Below are positions 33,701 to 45,700 of a stretch of DNA of 64,000 nucleotides, piece after piece. The translations under genes were made by a program, and so were the position numbers. Each line of letters begins with the position of its first letter. Within the stretch, counting starts at the first letter, position 1. Location: NCBI RefSeq assembly GCF_024519315.1, contig NZ_JANIIC010000040.1, forward strand, positions 39,104 to 103,103, given 5' to 3'. The notes under the pieces are model-generated. The model ran no database searches and was not told the origin of the DNA. It saw only the letters and a program-made list of their open reading frames with translations. The DNA is from Streptomyces malaysiensis subsp. samsunensis (lineage in GTDB: Bacteria; Actinomycetota; Actinomycetes; Streptomycetales; Streptomycetaceae).

Positions 33701-36700
33701 GGTCGGCGCCGTCGACTTCCGCAATCGTCTGAACACCGCCACCGGACTGCGGCTGTCGACGACTCTGCTGTTCGACCACCCCACGCCCCAGGCACTCGTA
33801 CGCCATCTGCGGGACGCGCTCCTGGGCGACGACGGACGGGAGACAGCCGCGTCGGTGCCGGCCGGCGCGGCCCCGGACGAGCCGATCGCGATTGTCGGCA
33901 TGAGCTGCCGTTACCCCGGTGGTGTGCGGTCGCCGGAGGAGCTGTGGCAGCTGATCGCCGCAGGCGGCGACGCCATCGGGACGTTCCCCGCGGACCGGGG
34001 CTGGGACCTGTCCGGCCTGTACGACTCCGACCCTGGACGAGCCCGGACGACGTACACCCGCGAGGGCGGATTCCTCTACGAGGCAGGCGACTTCGACGCC
34101 GACTTCTTCGGGATCTCGCCGCGCGAGGCACTGGCGATGGACCCGCAGCAGCGGCTCTTGCTCGAGACCTCCTGGGAGGTCTTCGAACGGGCCGGTATCG
34201 ACCCGGCCGGGCGGGAGAAGAGCCGGACCGGTGTCTTCGTGGGCGCGATGGCCCAGGACTACGGACCGCGTATGCACGACGCTTCGGATGAGCTACAGGG
34301 ATACCTGCTGACCGGCAACACCGTCAGCGTCACTTCGGGCCGTATCTCCTACGCCATGGGATTCGAGGGCCCGGCGATGACGGTGGACACCGCCTGCTCG
34401 TCCTCTTTGGTGGCGCTGCATCTGGCGGTCCAGTCGTTGCGCCAGGGGGAGTGCGCGCTCGCGCTCGCCGGTGGGGTGACGGTGATGTCGATGCCGGGGC
34501 TGTTCGTGGAGTTCGGCAGGCAGCAAGGGCTGGCCCCGGACGGCCGGTGCAAGCCGTTCGCGTCGGCGGCGGATGGCACGGGCTTTGCCGAGGGCGCCGG
34601 GATGCTGCTGCTGGAGCGGCTTTCCGACGCGCGGCGGAACGGTCACCAGGTGCTCGCCGTGGTGCGGGGCAGCGCCGTCAACCAGGACGGCGCGTCAAAC
34701 GGTCTGACCGCGCCGAACGGACCCTCCCAACAACGAGTGATCCGGGCGGCGTTGGCGAACGCGCGGCTTTCGCCCGCCGATGTGGACGTGGTCGAGGCGC
34801 ACGGCACCGGCACGGCCCTGGGCGACCCGATCGAGGCCGAGGCGCTGCTCGCGACCTATGGGCGGGAGCGGGGCGCCGAGGACCGGCCGCTGTGGCTGGG
34901 CTCGGTGAAGTCGAACATCGGTCATACGCAGGCGGCCGCCGGTGTGGCGGGTGTGATGAAGATGGTGCTGGCGATGCGGCATGGGGTGCTCCCCAAGTCG
35001 CTGCACGTCGATGAGCCCTCGCCGCATGTGGACTGGTCGGCGGGTGCGGTGGAGCTGCTGACGGACGCGGTGGAGTGGCCGGAGACGGCGCGTCCGCGGC
35101 GTGCCGGTGTGTCGTCGTTCGGCATCAGTGGAACGAACGCCCATGTCCTCGTGGAGCAGGCTCCCGCAGAACTGGGCGTTGTCGAGCCGGTGGACGAGGG
35201 GCGCGAGGCCCCGGCGTCGGTGCCGTGGGTGGTGTCGGCGAAGTCCGAGGGTGCGCTGCGGGCGCAGGCGGAGCGGTTGTTGTCGGCGGTGAGCGGTGGC
35301 ATGGCCGCCGAGGCGTCGGTCGTGGACGTGGCTTCGTCGCTGGTGACCACACGCTCGGTGTTCGAGCACCGGGCGGTGGTGCTGGCTGGTGATGGTGAGG
35401 GGTTTGCCGCTGGGTTGGAAGCTGTGGTGGATGGCGTTCCGGCGGGTGGTGTGGTGCGGGGTTCGGTGGTGTCGGGGAAGTTGGCGGTGTTGTTTTCGGG
35501 TCAGGGCAGTCAGCGGGTTGGGATGGGCCTGGGGTTGTATGAGGCGTTCCCGGTGTTCGCGGAGGCGTTCGATGAGGTGTGTGGGCGGTTTGACGGCTTG
35601 CTGGAGCGTTCGCTGCGGGAGGTGATCCGTGGGGATGCGGGCGTGTTGGGCGAGACGGCGTTTACGCAGTGTGGGTTGTTCGCGGTGGAGGTGGCGCTGT
35701 TCCGGTTGGTGGAGTCGTGGGGTGTGCGGCCGGATTTCGTAGCCGGGCATTCCATCGGGGAGCTGGTGGCGGCGTATGTGGCGGGCGTGTTGTCGCTTGC
35801 GGATGCGTGTGTGTTGGTGGCGGCTCGTGGGCGGTTGATGCAGGCGTTGCCGTCGGGTGGGGTGATGGTGTCGGTGCAGGCCGCCGAGGCGGATGTGCTC
35901 CCGTTGCTGGTCGGTTGTGAGGCCGAGGTGAGTGTGGCGGCGGTCAATGGTCCGCGCTCGACCGTGATCTCCGGTGCCGAGGCGGCGGTGTCCGAGGTTG
36001 CCGGGCTTCTGGAGGCCGAGGGCGTCAAGACCAAGCGGTTGCGCGTTTCGCACGCCTTCCATTCGCCGTTGATGGAGCCGATGCTGGCGGAGTTCCGGCA
36101 GGTGGCGGAGGGGCTGTCGTACGCGCCTCCGCGCATCCCCGTCGTGTCGAACGTGACGGGCCAGGTCGCTGACGTCGAGGCGCTGTGCTCGGCAGAGTAC
36201 TGGGTGCGGCATGTCCATGAGGCCGTGCGGTTCGCGGATGGTGTGCGGAGTCTGGCGGACGCGGGAGTCACCACCTTCCTGGAGCTGGGTCCGGATGGGG
36301 TGCTGTCCGGGATGGGTCAGGAATGTGTGTCCGACGCCGTCTTCGCGTCCGCGCTGCGCGATGGCCGGGGCGAAGTTGCGTCGATACAGGAAGCGCTCGC
36401 CGAGATCTATGTACGGGGGCGGCAGGTCGACTGGTCTGCTGTGTTGGCACCGGCCCGCCCTCGCCGTGTGGAGTTGCCGACGTATGCGTTCCAACGGGAG
36501 CGCTTCTGGCTGGAGCCGGTCCGTACCGGCACGGCTCCGGCGGCGGCGCCCGCGGCCGACCGGTGGAGCCACCGGGTGTCGTGGTCGCCGGTTTCGGACG
36601 TGGTGGGTGCGCTGACGGGCACGTGGCTCGTGGCGATACCCGCTGGACTGGCCGGGGATGAGTGGGTTGTGGCCTGTGTGGCCGCGCTGGCCGGGCGAGG

Positions 36701-39700
36701 TGCGCTGCCCGTTGTCGTCGAGCTGGAGCATGACGATGCCGACCGTGTGGTGATGGCGGACCGGCTGCGCGGGGCTCTGGATGAGGCCGATGTCTCCGAC
36801 GCCGGGGGTGTGCTGTCGCTGCTGGCGCTGGCGGAGGGGCGGCATGGCGAGTACGGGGCGGTGCCGTTGGGTGTGGCGCTGACGTTGGCCCTGCTTCAGG
36901 CGGTCGGGGATGCGGGTGTGGGTGGCCGTGTGTGGTGTGTGACGCGGGGTGCGGTGGCGGTCGGCGGTTCGGAGAGTCCGTTGAGCGTGGAGCAGGCGGC
37001 GGTGTGGGGGCTGGGCCGGGTGGCCGGTTTGGAGGTGCCGGAGCGGTGGGGCGGTGTGCTGGATCTCCCCGAGGTGTGGGATGCGCGGGTGGCGGATCGT
37101 CTGGTGGATGTGGTGAGTGGTCGTGGGGGTGAGGTTGAGGTGGCGGTGCGGGCGTCGGGGGTGTTTGCGCGTCGTATTGTCCGGGCGTCGGTCGGCGGTG
37201 GTGGTGTTGGGGGTTGGGTGCCGTCGGGGACGGTGTTGGTGACGGGTGGTACGGGTGCGTTGGGTGGGTATGTGGCGCGGTGGTTGGCGGGTTCGGGTGC
37301 GGAGCATCTGCTGCTTGTTTCGCGTCGTGGTCCTGGGGCTGAGGGTGTGGATGAGTTGTGTGCCGAGTTGCGTGGGGTGGGTGTTCGGGTGACGGTGGTG
37401 GCGTGTGATGTGGGTGATCGTGAGGCGTTGGCCGGGGTGTTGGCCCGGGTGCCGGTGGAGTTTCCGCTGACGGCGGTGGTGCATGCGGCGGGTGTGCTGG
37501 ATGACGGGGTGCTGGATGGGTTGTCGGTGGGGCGGTTCGAGGGTGTGTTGCGGGCGAAGTCGGAGGCGGCGTGGCATCTGCATGAGTTGACGTGTGAGTT
37601 GGGTCTTTCGGCGTTTGTGTTGTTTTCGTCGTTTTCGGGGGTGGTGGGTGCTGCTGGGCAGGCGAATTATGCGGCGGCGAATGCGGTGTTGGATGCGTTG
37701 GCGGAGTGGCGGCGTGGTGCGGGGTTGCCGGCCACTTCGGTGGCGTGGGGGCCCTGGGCCGACAACGGCATGGCAGGGGCCGTCGCGGATCGGTGGCGGC
37801 GCCATGGCCTTCCCGCGATGGATCCCGAGTCCGCCATCGCCGCCTTGGAGAAGAGCGTCAACCACCCGGCGGCAGCGTCGCTGATCCTCGCCGATGTCGA
37901 GTGGGACACCCTGGCCCGGACCATGGCGGACACGCGTTCGCGCCGACTCCTGAACGACCTGACGGCCCACGGCTCATCCGACGCCCCCCATGAGGAGACC
38001 ACCGCTGACGGGTCGCTTCGCCGACGACTCGCCGGGCTGGGAACGGCCGAACAAGACCGTGTCCTCCTGGAGCTCGTGCGCTCGCATGTGGCAGCCGTCC
38101 TGGGCCACCGCCGTCCCGAGGCCATCGATGCCGACCGGGCCTTCAAGGAACTGGGCTTCGACTCCCTCGCGGCGGTGACCCTGCGCAACCGGCTGAACGC
38201 GGCCACTGGGCTGAGCCTGCCGAGCACCCTGCTCTTCGACCGCCCCACCGTGACGGCGCTGGTGAAACTGCTGCGCACCGAGGTACTGGGGCTGCGAAAC
38301 GGCGCGGACGCCGCGGTGCCCGCCGCCGTGGCCATCGGCGACGAACCCGTCGCCATCGTGGCCATGAGCTGCCGCTTTCCCGGCGAGGTACGAACGCCCG
38401 AAGACCTATGGCAGCTGCTGCTCACCGGACGCGAGGTGCTGACCGAGTTCCCCGCCGACCGCGGATGGGACCTGGACACGCTCTATGGACCGGACCCGGA
38501 CGAGCACGGCAAGAGCTATGTCCGCGAGGGCGGATTCCTCGAAGGCGCGGGCGACTTCGACCCGAAGTTCTTCGGCATCTCGCCGCGTGAGGCGGTGGCG
38601 ATGGATCCGCAGCAGCGGCTGCTGTTGGAGACATCCTGGGAGGCGTTCGAGCGGGCGGGGATCGATCCCACGCTGCTCCGGGGCAGTCGGACCGGGGTCT
38701 TTGTGGGCAGCAACGGTCAGGACTACGGGACCAGCCTGCGCCAGGCGCCATCGGAGCATGTCGAGGGGCACCTGGTCACCAGTAGCGCGGCCAGCGTCGT
38801 CTCCGGCCGTATCTCCTACACGTTCGGCTTCGAGGGTCCGGCGGTCACGGTGGACACCGCCTGTTCGTCATCGCTGGTCGCCCTGCATCTGGCGGCGCAG
38901 TCCCTGCGCCTGGGCGAGTGCTCGCTCGCGCTCGCCGGCGGTGTCACCGTCATGTCCACCCCCGAGCTCTTCGTGGAGTTCAGCCGACAGCGCGGACTGG
39001 CGGCCGACGGTCGGTGCAAGGCGTTCGCGGCGGCCGCGGACGGTACGGGCTGGGGCGAGGGTGTGGGCTTGCTGCTGCTGGAGCGGCTGTCGGACGCGCG
39101 CCGCAACGGCCACCGGATCCTTGCGGTGGTACGTGGCTCCGCCGTCAACCAGGACGGTGCGAGCAACGGTCTCACCGCGCCGAGCGGACCATCGCAGCAG
39201 CGGGTGATCCGGGCCGCCCTGGCGAACGCCGGACTGTCGGCCGCCGATGTCGATGTGGTCGAGGCACACGGTACGGGCACGACGCTGGGCGATCCGATCG
39301 AGGCGCAGGCACTGCTCGCCACGTACGGGCAGGAGAGGCCGGAGGAGCGGCCGCTGCGGCTGGGCTCGATCAAGTCCAACATCGGGCACACCCAGGCCGC
39401 GGCCGGTGTGGCCGGGATCATCAAGTCGGTGCTGGCCATGCGCCACGGCGTGCTTCCGCGAACCCTGCACATCGATGAGCCGTCGCCGCATGTGGACTGG
39501 TCGGCGGGCGCGGTGGAGCTTCTGACCGCCCCGATCGCATGGCCCGAGACCGGCAGGCCGCGCCGGGCGGGCGTCTCCTCCTTCGGCGTGAGCGGCACCA
39601 ACGCCCATGTGATCCTGGAGCAGGGGCCGTTGGAGCCCGACGCCGCCACGGAGACCACTTCCGAACCGGCCGTGGTGCCGTGGGTGGTATCGGCGAGGTC

Positions 39701-42700
39701 CGACGCGGGGCTCCGGGATCAGGCCGCACGCCTGCTGGCGATGGTGGGCGACGAGGCCGGTCTAGCGCCTGTGGACGTCGGTCTGTCGCTGGTGACCACA
39801 CGCGCGCTCTTCGAGCGTCGGGCGGTGGTGCTCGGCGGTGACCGCACCGTCCTGAGAAACGGTCTGTCTGCGCTGGCGGAGGGCCGCGAGACCGCAGGCG
39901 TCGTGCACGGGGTGGCCTCTGGTCCTTCGGACCGTGTCGCCTTTGTCTTCCCTGGTCAGGGGTCGCAGTGGGTGGGGATGGCGGCGGGGTTGCTGGAGTC
40001 TTCGCCGGTGTTCGCGGAGCGGGTGGGTGAGTGTGCGGCGGCGTTGGCGCCGTTTGTGGACTGGTCGCTGGGGGATGTGTTGCGGGGTGGTGAGGGTGCT
40101 GCGGTGGCGTTGGAGCGGGTGGATGTGGTGCAGCCCGCTTTGTTCGCGGTGATGGTGTCGTTGGCGGAGTTGTGGCGTTCGTACGGTGTCGAGCCTGCCG
40201 CTGTTATTGGTCATTCGCAGGGTGAGATCGCGGCGGCGTGTGTGGCGGGTGCGTTGTCGTTGGAGGACGCGGCGCGTGTGGTGGCGTTGCGGAGCAAGGC
40301 GTTGCGGGCGTTGTCGGGTCGTGGCGGCATGGTGTCGGTGTCGCTGCCCGTGGAGGTGGTTCGGGAGCGGCTGGTCCGATGGGGTGAGCGGCTGTCGGTG
40401 GCGGCGGTGAACGGGCCCTCGGCGGTCGTGGTCTCCGGTGACGCCGACGCTTTGGACGAGTTGCTGGCGGCGTGCGAGGCGGAGGGGACCCGGGGGCGTC
40501 GTATCCCGGTGGACTACGCCTCCCACTGCGCTCACGTCGAGGCCATCGAGGACGAACTTCAGCAGGCTCTTGAGGGGATCGCTCCGCGCTCGTCGTCGGT
40601 GCCGTTCTACTCCACGGTCTCGGCAAGTGTGCTGGACACCCAGGAACTGGACGCCGGGTACTGGTACCGCAATCTGCGCCGGACGGTGCGCTTCGAGGAG
40701 ACCGTCCGCGCCCTGCTTGCCGATGGTTTCGATACGTTTATCGAGGCCAGCGCCCACCCTGTTCTGACGATGGGCGTGGAGCAGACGGCTCAGGACCACG
40801 GCACGCACATCACCGCCGTAGGGTCGCTGCGCCGCGACGAAGGCGGTCTCGACCGCTTCGCCACCTCCCTGGCCGAGGCGTACGTCGGCGGTGCCGCTGT
40901 CGACTGGGCGGTGATGTTCGCGGGCACCGGCGCCCGACGCGTCGACTTGCCGACGTATGCCTTCCAGCACCAGCGCTACTGGGTCCAGCCCTCACCCGCG
41001 ACGGGTGATGTGTCCTCCGCCGGACTGGTCTCCGCCGACCACCCTCTTCTCGGTGCGGCGACCGCGCTGCCCGACTCGGACGGGTGGTTGCTGACGGGCC
41101 GCCTCTCGCTCCGTACGCATCCCTGGCTGGCCGAACACGCCGTACTCGACCGGGCCCTGCTGCCCGCGTCCGCGTTCGTCGAGTTGGCGCTGCGGGCCGG
41201 TGACGCGACCGGATGCGACCGGGTGGAGGAGCTGACGCTGGAGGCGCCTCTGGTGCTTCATGAACAGGGCGCCGTACAGATCCAGTTGACCGTTGGCGCG
41301 GCTGACGAGGGCGGCGGGCGCCCCTTGCGGGTGTACGCGAGGGCGGAGGACACCGCGGACCGGCCCTGGACCCGGCATGCCTCGGGAACGCTGATTCACA
41401 GCGAAGCCCACGGCGAGGCCGATAGCCCTGCCACGGCCCCGAACCCGGCCGCCGACCTCAGCGTATGGCCGCCGACAGGAGCGGAGGCCGTGGACACCGC
41501 CGGGTTCTACGAGCGGCTGGCCGACGCCGGGGTGGTGTACGGCCCGGTGTTCCGTGGTGTGCGTGCGGTGTGGCGCCGCGGTGACGAGCTCTTCGCCGAG
41601 GTGGTGTTGCCGGAGGAAGCGCGTGGTGAGGTGCCTCGGTTCGGCATCCATCCGGCCTTGCTGGACACCGCCTTGCAGCCGGGCCTGGCGCCCCTCTCGG
41701 GCGATGCGGACGGTATCCGCCTGCCGTTCCTCTGGAGCGGTGTGTCGTTGCATGCGACCGGGGCGTCCACGCTCCGTGTGCGGCTGATCCGCAAGGGCAC
41801 CGACACCCTGTCCGCGCTGGTCGCCGACCCGGCCGGAACACCGGTGGCCACGGTGGACGCGCTGGTGGCGCGACCGGTGACGGAGGAGCAGTTCACGGCC
41901 GCGACAGCGGAGCCCGGCGACGTTCGGCCGGAACGGGCCACGGTGGTCCGGCGCGCACTGGCTCAGGTGGCGCCCGGAGCGGAGGAGGCGTCGCTGCGGC
42001 AGCGGCTGCTGAGCGTGGCCGGCGACGCGGAGCGCGAGCGAATGGTGCTGCGCATGGTCCAGGATCAGGCCGCCACCGTCCTCGGCTACAGCGCACCGGA
42101 CGCGGTCGAGCCGGAGATCTCCTTCAAGGAGCACGGGTTCGACTCCCTCACGGCGGTGGAGCTGCGGAATCGGCTGAACGTGGCCACGGGGGAGCGGCTG
42201 CCCGCGACGCTCGTCTTCGACTACCCGACCCCGGCGGCGCTCGCGGAATACCTCCGCACGGAACCGCTCGGCCTCCGGGAAGGCGATGTCCCCTCGGTAC
42301 CCACACCCGTCACCCGGGCCGAGCCGGACGACGATCCGATCGCCATCGTGGCGATGGGGTGCCGTCTGCCCGGCGGTGTCCACTCCCCGGAAGACCTGTG
42401 GGACCTGCTGACCGAGGGCCGTGATGCGATATCCGGCTTCCCCGAGGACCGCGGCTGGGAGCTCGACGGGCTCTACGACCCCGACCCCGACGTGCCCGGG
42501 AAGACCTACGCCAGGCACGGTGGCTTCGTCGACGGCGCCGGTGAATTCGACGCGGCGTTCTTCGGTATCTCCCCGCGCGAGGCGGTGGCGATGGATCCGC
42601 AGCACCGGCTGCTGCTGGAGACGTCATGGGAGACCTTCGAGCGTGCGGGTATCGACCCGGCCTCCTTGCGTGGCAGCCAGACCGGTGTGTTCGTGGGCGC

Positions 42701-45700
42701 CGGATCACACGGGTACGGCGCGGGTCCGATCAGGCCGTCGAGCGGTGTCGAGGGTTACCTGCTCACCGGCAACGCCCTCAGCGTGACCTCCGGTCGGCTC
42801 GCCTATGCGTTCGGCTTCGAAGGGCCGGCCGTCGCCGTCGACACGGCGTGCTCGTCGTCGCTGGTGGCGCTGCACCTGGCCGCGCAGTCGCTGCGGCAGG
42901 GCGAATGCTCCCTGGCCCTGGCCGGTGGCACCGCCGTCATGTCCACCCCCTGGACCTTCGTCGGCTTCAGCCGCCAGCGCGGGCTGGCACCGGACGGGCG
43001 CTGCAAGCCCTTCTCCGCCACCGCCGATGGCTTCGGCCCGGCGGAAGGCGTTGGTGTGCTGCTGCTGGAGCGGCTGTCGGACGCGCGGCGCAACGGCCAT
43101 CAGGTGCTGGCGGTGGTACGCGGCACCGCGGTCAACCAGGACGGTGCGAGCAACGGTCTCACCGCGCCCAACGGGCCGTCCCAGCAGCGGGTGATCCGCG
43201 CCGCGCTGGCGAACGCGCGGCTGTCGGCGGCCGAGGTGGACGCGGTCGAGGCACATGGCACCGGGACCAAGCTGGGCGACCCGATCGAGGCACAGGCCCT
43301 GCTGGCCACATACGGCAAGGGCCGCCCCGAAGAACGGCCGCTGCTGCTGGGCTCGGTGAAGTCGAACATCGGGCACACACAGGCGGCGGCGGGCGTGGCC
43401 GGTGTGATCAAGATGGTGCTCGGTATGCGACATGGGCTGCTGCCGCGCACACTGCACCTGGACGAGCCATCGCCGCATGTGGACTGGTCCACGGGCGGAG
43501 TGCGCCTGCTGACGGACGATATGCCCTGGCCGGAGACGGGACGGCCGCGGCGCGCGGCGGTCTCCGCCTTCGGGATGAGCGGAACCAACGCCCACGCCGT
43601 GCTGGAACAGGCCCCGTTCGAGGAGGCTCCCAGCGCTGGCGTCGATGACGACGCCCCGGCCGGGGAACTGCCGGAGATCACACCATGGGTGATCTCCGGA
43701 CGGTCGGACACCGCGGTCGAGGCACAGGCGGAGCGGTTGCTGACACACATGCGCGAGCGCCGAGAGCTGTCGCCCACCGATATCGGGCTGTCGTTGACGA
43801 CCACACGCAGTGTGTTCGAACACCGCGCGGTGGTTCTGGCGGGAGACGGGGACGGCCTCATGAACGGCCTGGGCGCGCTGGCCGAGGGGCATGCGGCACC
43901 CGGTGTGGTGCGAGGGACGGCGGCCGCCAGGGACCATGCCGTGTTTGTTTTCCCTGGTCAGGGGTCGCAGTGGGTGGGGATGGCGGCGGCGTTGTTGGAG
44001 TCTTCGGCGGTGTTCGCGGAGCGGGTGGGTGAGTGTGCTGCGGCGTTGGCGCCGTTTGTGGAGTGGTCGTTGGTGGATGTGTTGGGTGATGCCCCTGCGT
44101 TGGAGCGGGTGGATGTGGTGCAGCCGGTGTTGTGGGCGGTGATGGTGTCGTTGGCGGAGGTGTGGCGTTCGTACGGCGTGGAGCCCGCGGCCGTTATCGG
44201 TCATTCGCAGGGTGAGATCGCGGCGGCGTGTGTGGCGGGTGCGTTGTCGTTGGAGGACGGCGCGAAGGTGGTGGCGTTGCGGAGTAAGGCGCTTCGGGCG
44301 CTATCAGGCCGTGGCGGCATGGTGTCGGTGTCCTTGCCGGTGGAGGCGGTTCGGGAGCGGCTTGCGATGTGGGGTGAGCGGTTGTCGGTGGCGGCGGTGA
44401 ATGGGCCTTCGGCGGTGGTGGTCTCCGGTGACGCGGACGCGTTGGAGGAGTTGCTGGCGCTGTGCGAGGCGGAGGGGATTCGGGCGCGTCGTGTGCCCGT
44501 GGATTACGCCTCGCACTGTGCTCACGTCGAGGCCATCGAGGACGAGCTTCGGCAAGTGCTCGCGGGGATCGGTCCTCGGTCGTCGTCGGTGCCGTTCTAT
44601 TCGACGGTGACCGGTGGGGTACTCGATACGACCGCGCTGGATGCCGGGTACTGGTACCGCAACCTGCGCCAGACAGTCCGTTTCGATGAGACCGTACGTG
44701 CCCTGCTGTCCGATGGCTTCCAGGTGTTCATCGAGGCCAGTGCCCACCCCGTCCTGATGATGGGTGTGGAGCAGACGGCCGAGGATCAGGGCGTCGGGGT
44801 CACCGCCGTTGGTTCGCTGCGCCGCGATGAAGGTGGCCTGGAGCGGTTCCTGACCTCCCTGGCGGAGGCGTATGTCGGCGGCGCGTCCGTCGACTGGGCA
44901 GGGCTCTTCACCGGGACCGGGGCGGAGCGCGTCGATCTGCCGACGCATGCCTTCCAGCGCACGCACTTCTGGCTGGAGTCCGAGACCGCGGAGGCCGGTG
45001 ATGTGTCATCGGTGGGGCTGGACTCGGCCGGGCATCCGCTGCTGGGGGCCGCCGTGCCGCTGCCCGGCTCCGACGGTTTCCTGCTCACCGGCCGGCTGTC
45101 GCTCCGTACCCATCCCTGGCTCGCCGACCACGCGGTGCTGGGCCGGGCCATCCTGCCCGGTACGGCGTTTGTCGAGCTCGCGACGCGGGCCGGTGACGCG
45201 GTCGGTTGCGACCGGCTGGAGGAGCTGACGCTGGAGGCGCCCCTGGTACTGCCCGACGAGGGGGCGGTCCAGGTGCAGTTGGTGGTGAGCGGGCCCGCGC
45301 AGGACGGGCAGCGCGAGTTCAGCGTGTATGCCCGCCGTGACGATGCTCCGAACGCGTCGTGGATGTGCCATGCGAAGGGCATGTTGGCCCTGGCGTCCGG
45401 CGCCGTCGCCGGGACGACGGACCCGGCGGACCTGACCACATGGCCATCGCCGGGGGCCGAGGCGGTCGAGACCGCGGACTTCTACGAGGATGTGGCGGCC
45501 ACCGGGCTTGCGTACGGACCGGTGTTCCGAGGGCTGCGCGCCGTCTGGCGCAAGGGCGACGACGTCTTCGCTGAGGTGGCGCTGCCGGAGGAGTCGCGGG
45601 CGGACGCGGCCCGGTTCGGGCTGCACCCCGCGCTGCTGGACACGGCGCTGCACGCCTGGCTGGTGTGCGCCGCCGCGAAGAAGGACGGGGCCGCGGACGG

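Larger units (their letters stand above)
33876..38290 (+). other. PKS module 1: KS-AT(malonyl)-KR(B-type)-ACP
   Basis: KS Cys1218 in DTACSSS. AT Ser1670 in GHSIGE with HAFH at 1770-1773, predicting malonyl-CoA. KR has GTVLVTGGTGALGG, LDD at 2252-2254 (B-type, D-hydroxyl) and Tyr2309 in QANYAAAN. ACP Ser2474. The KR is almost identical at DNA level to that of module 5. Confidence 0.9.
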
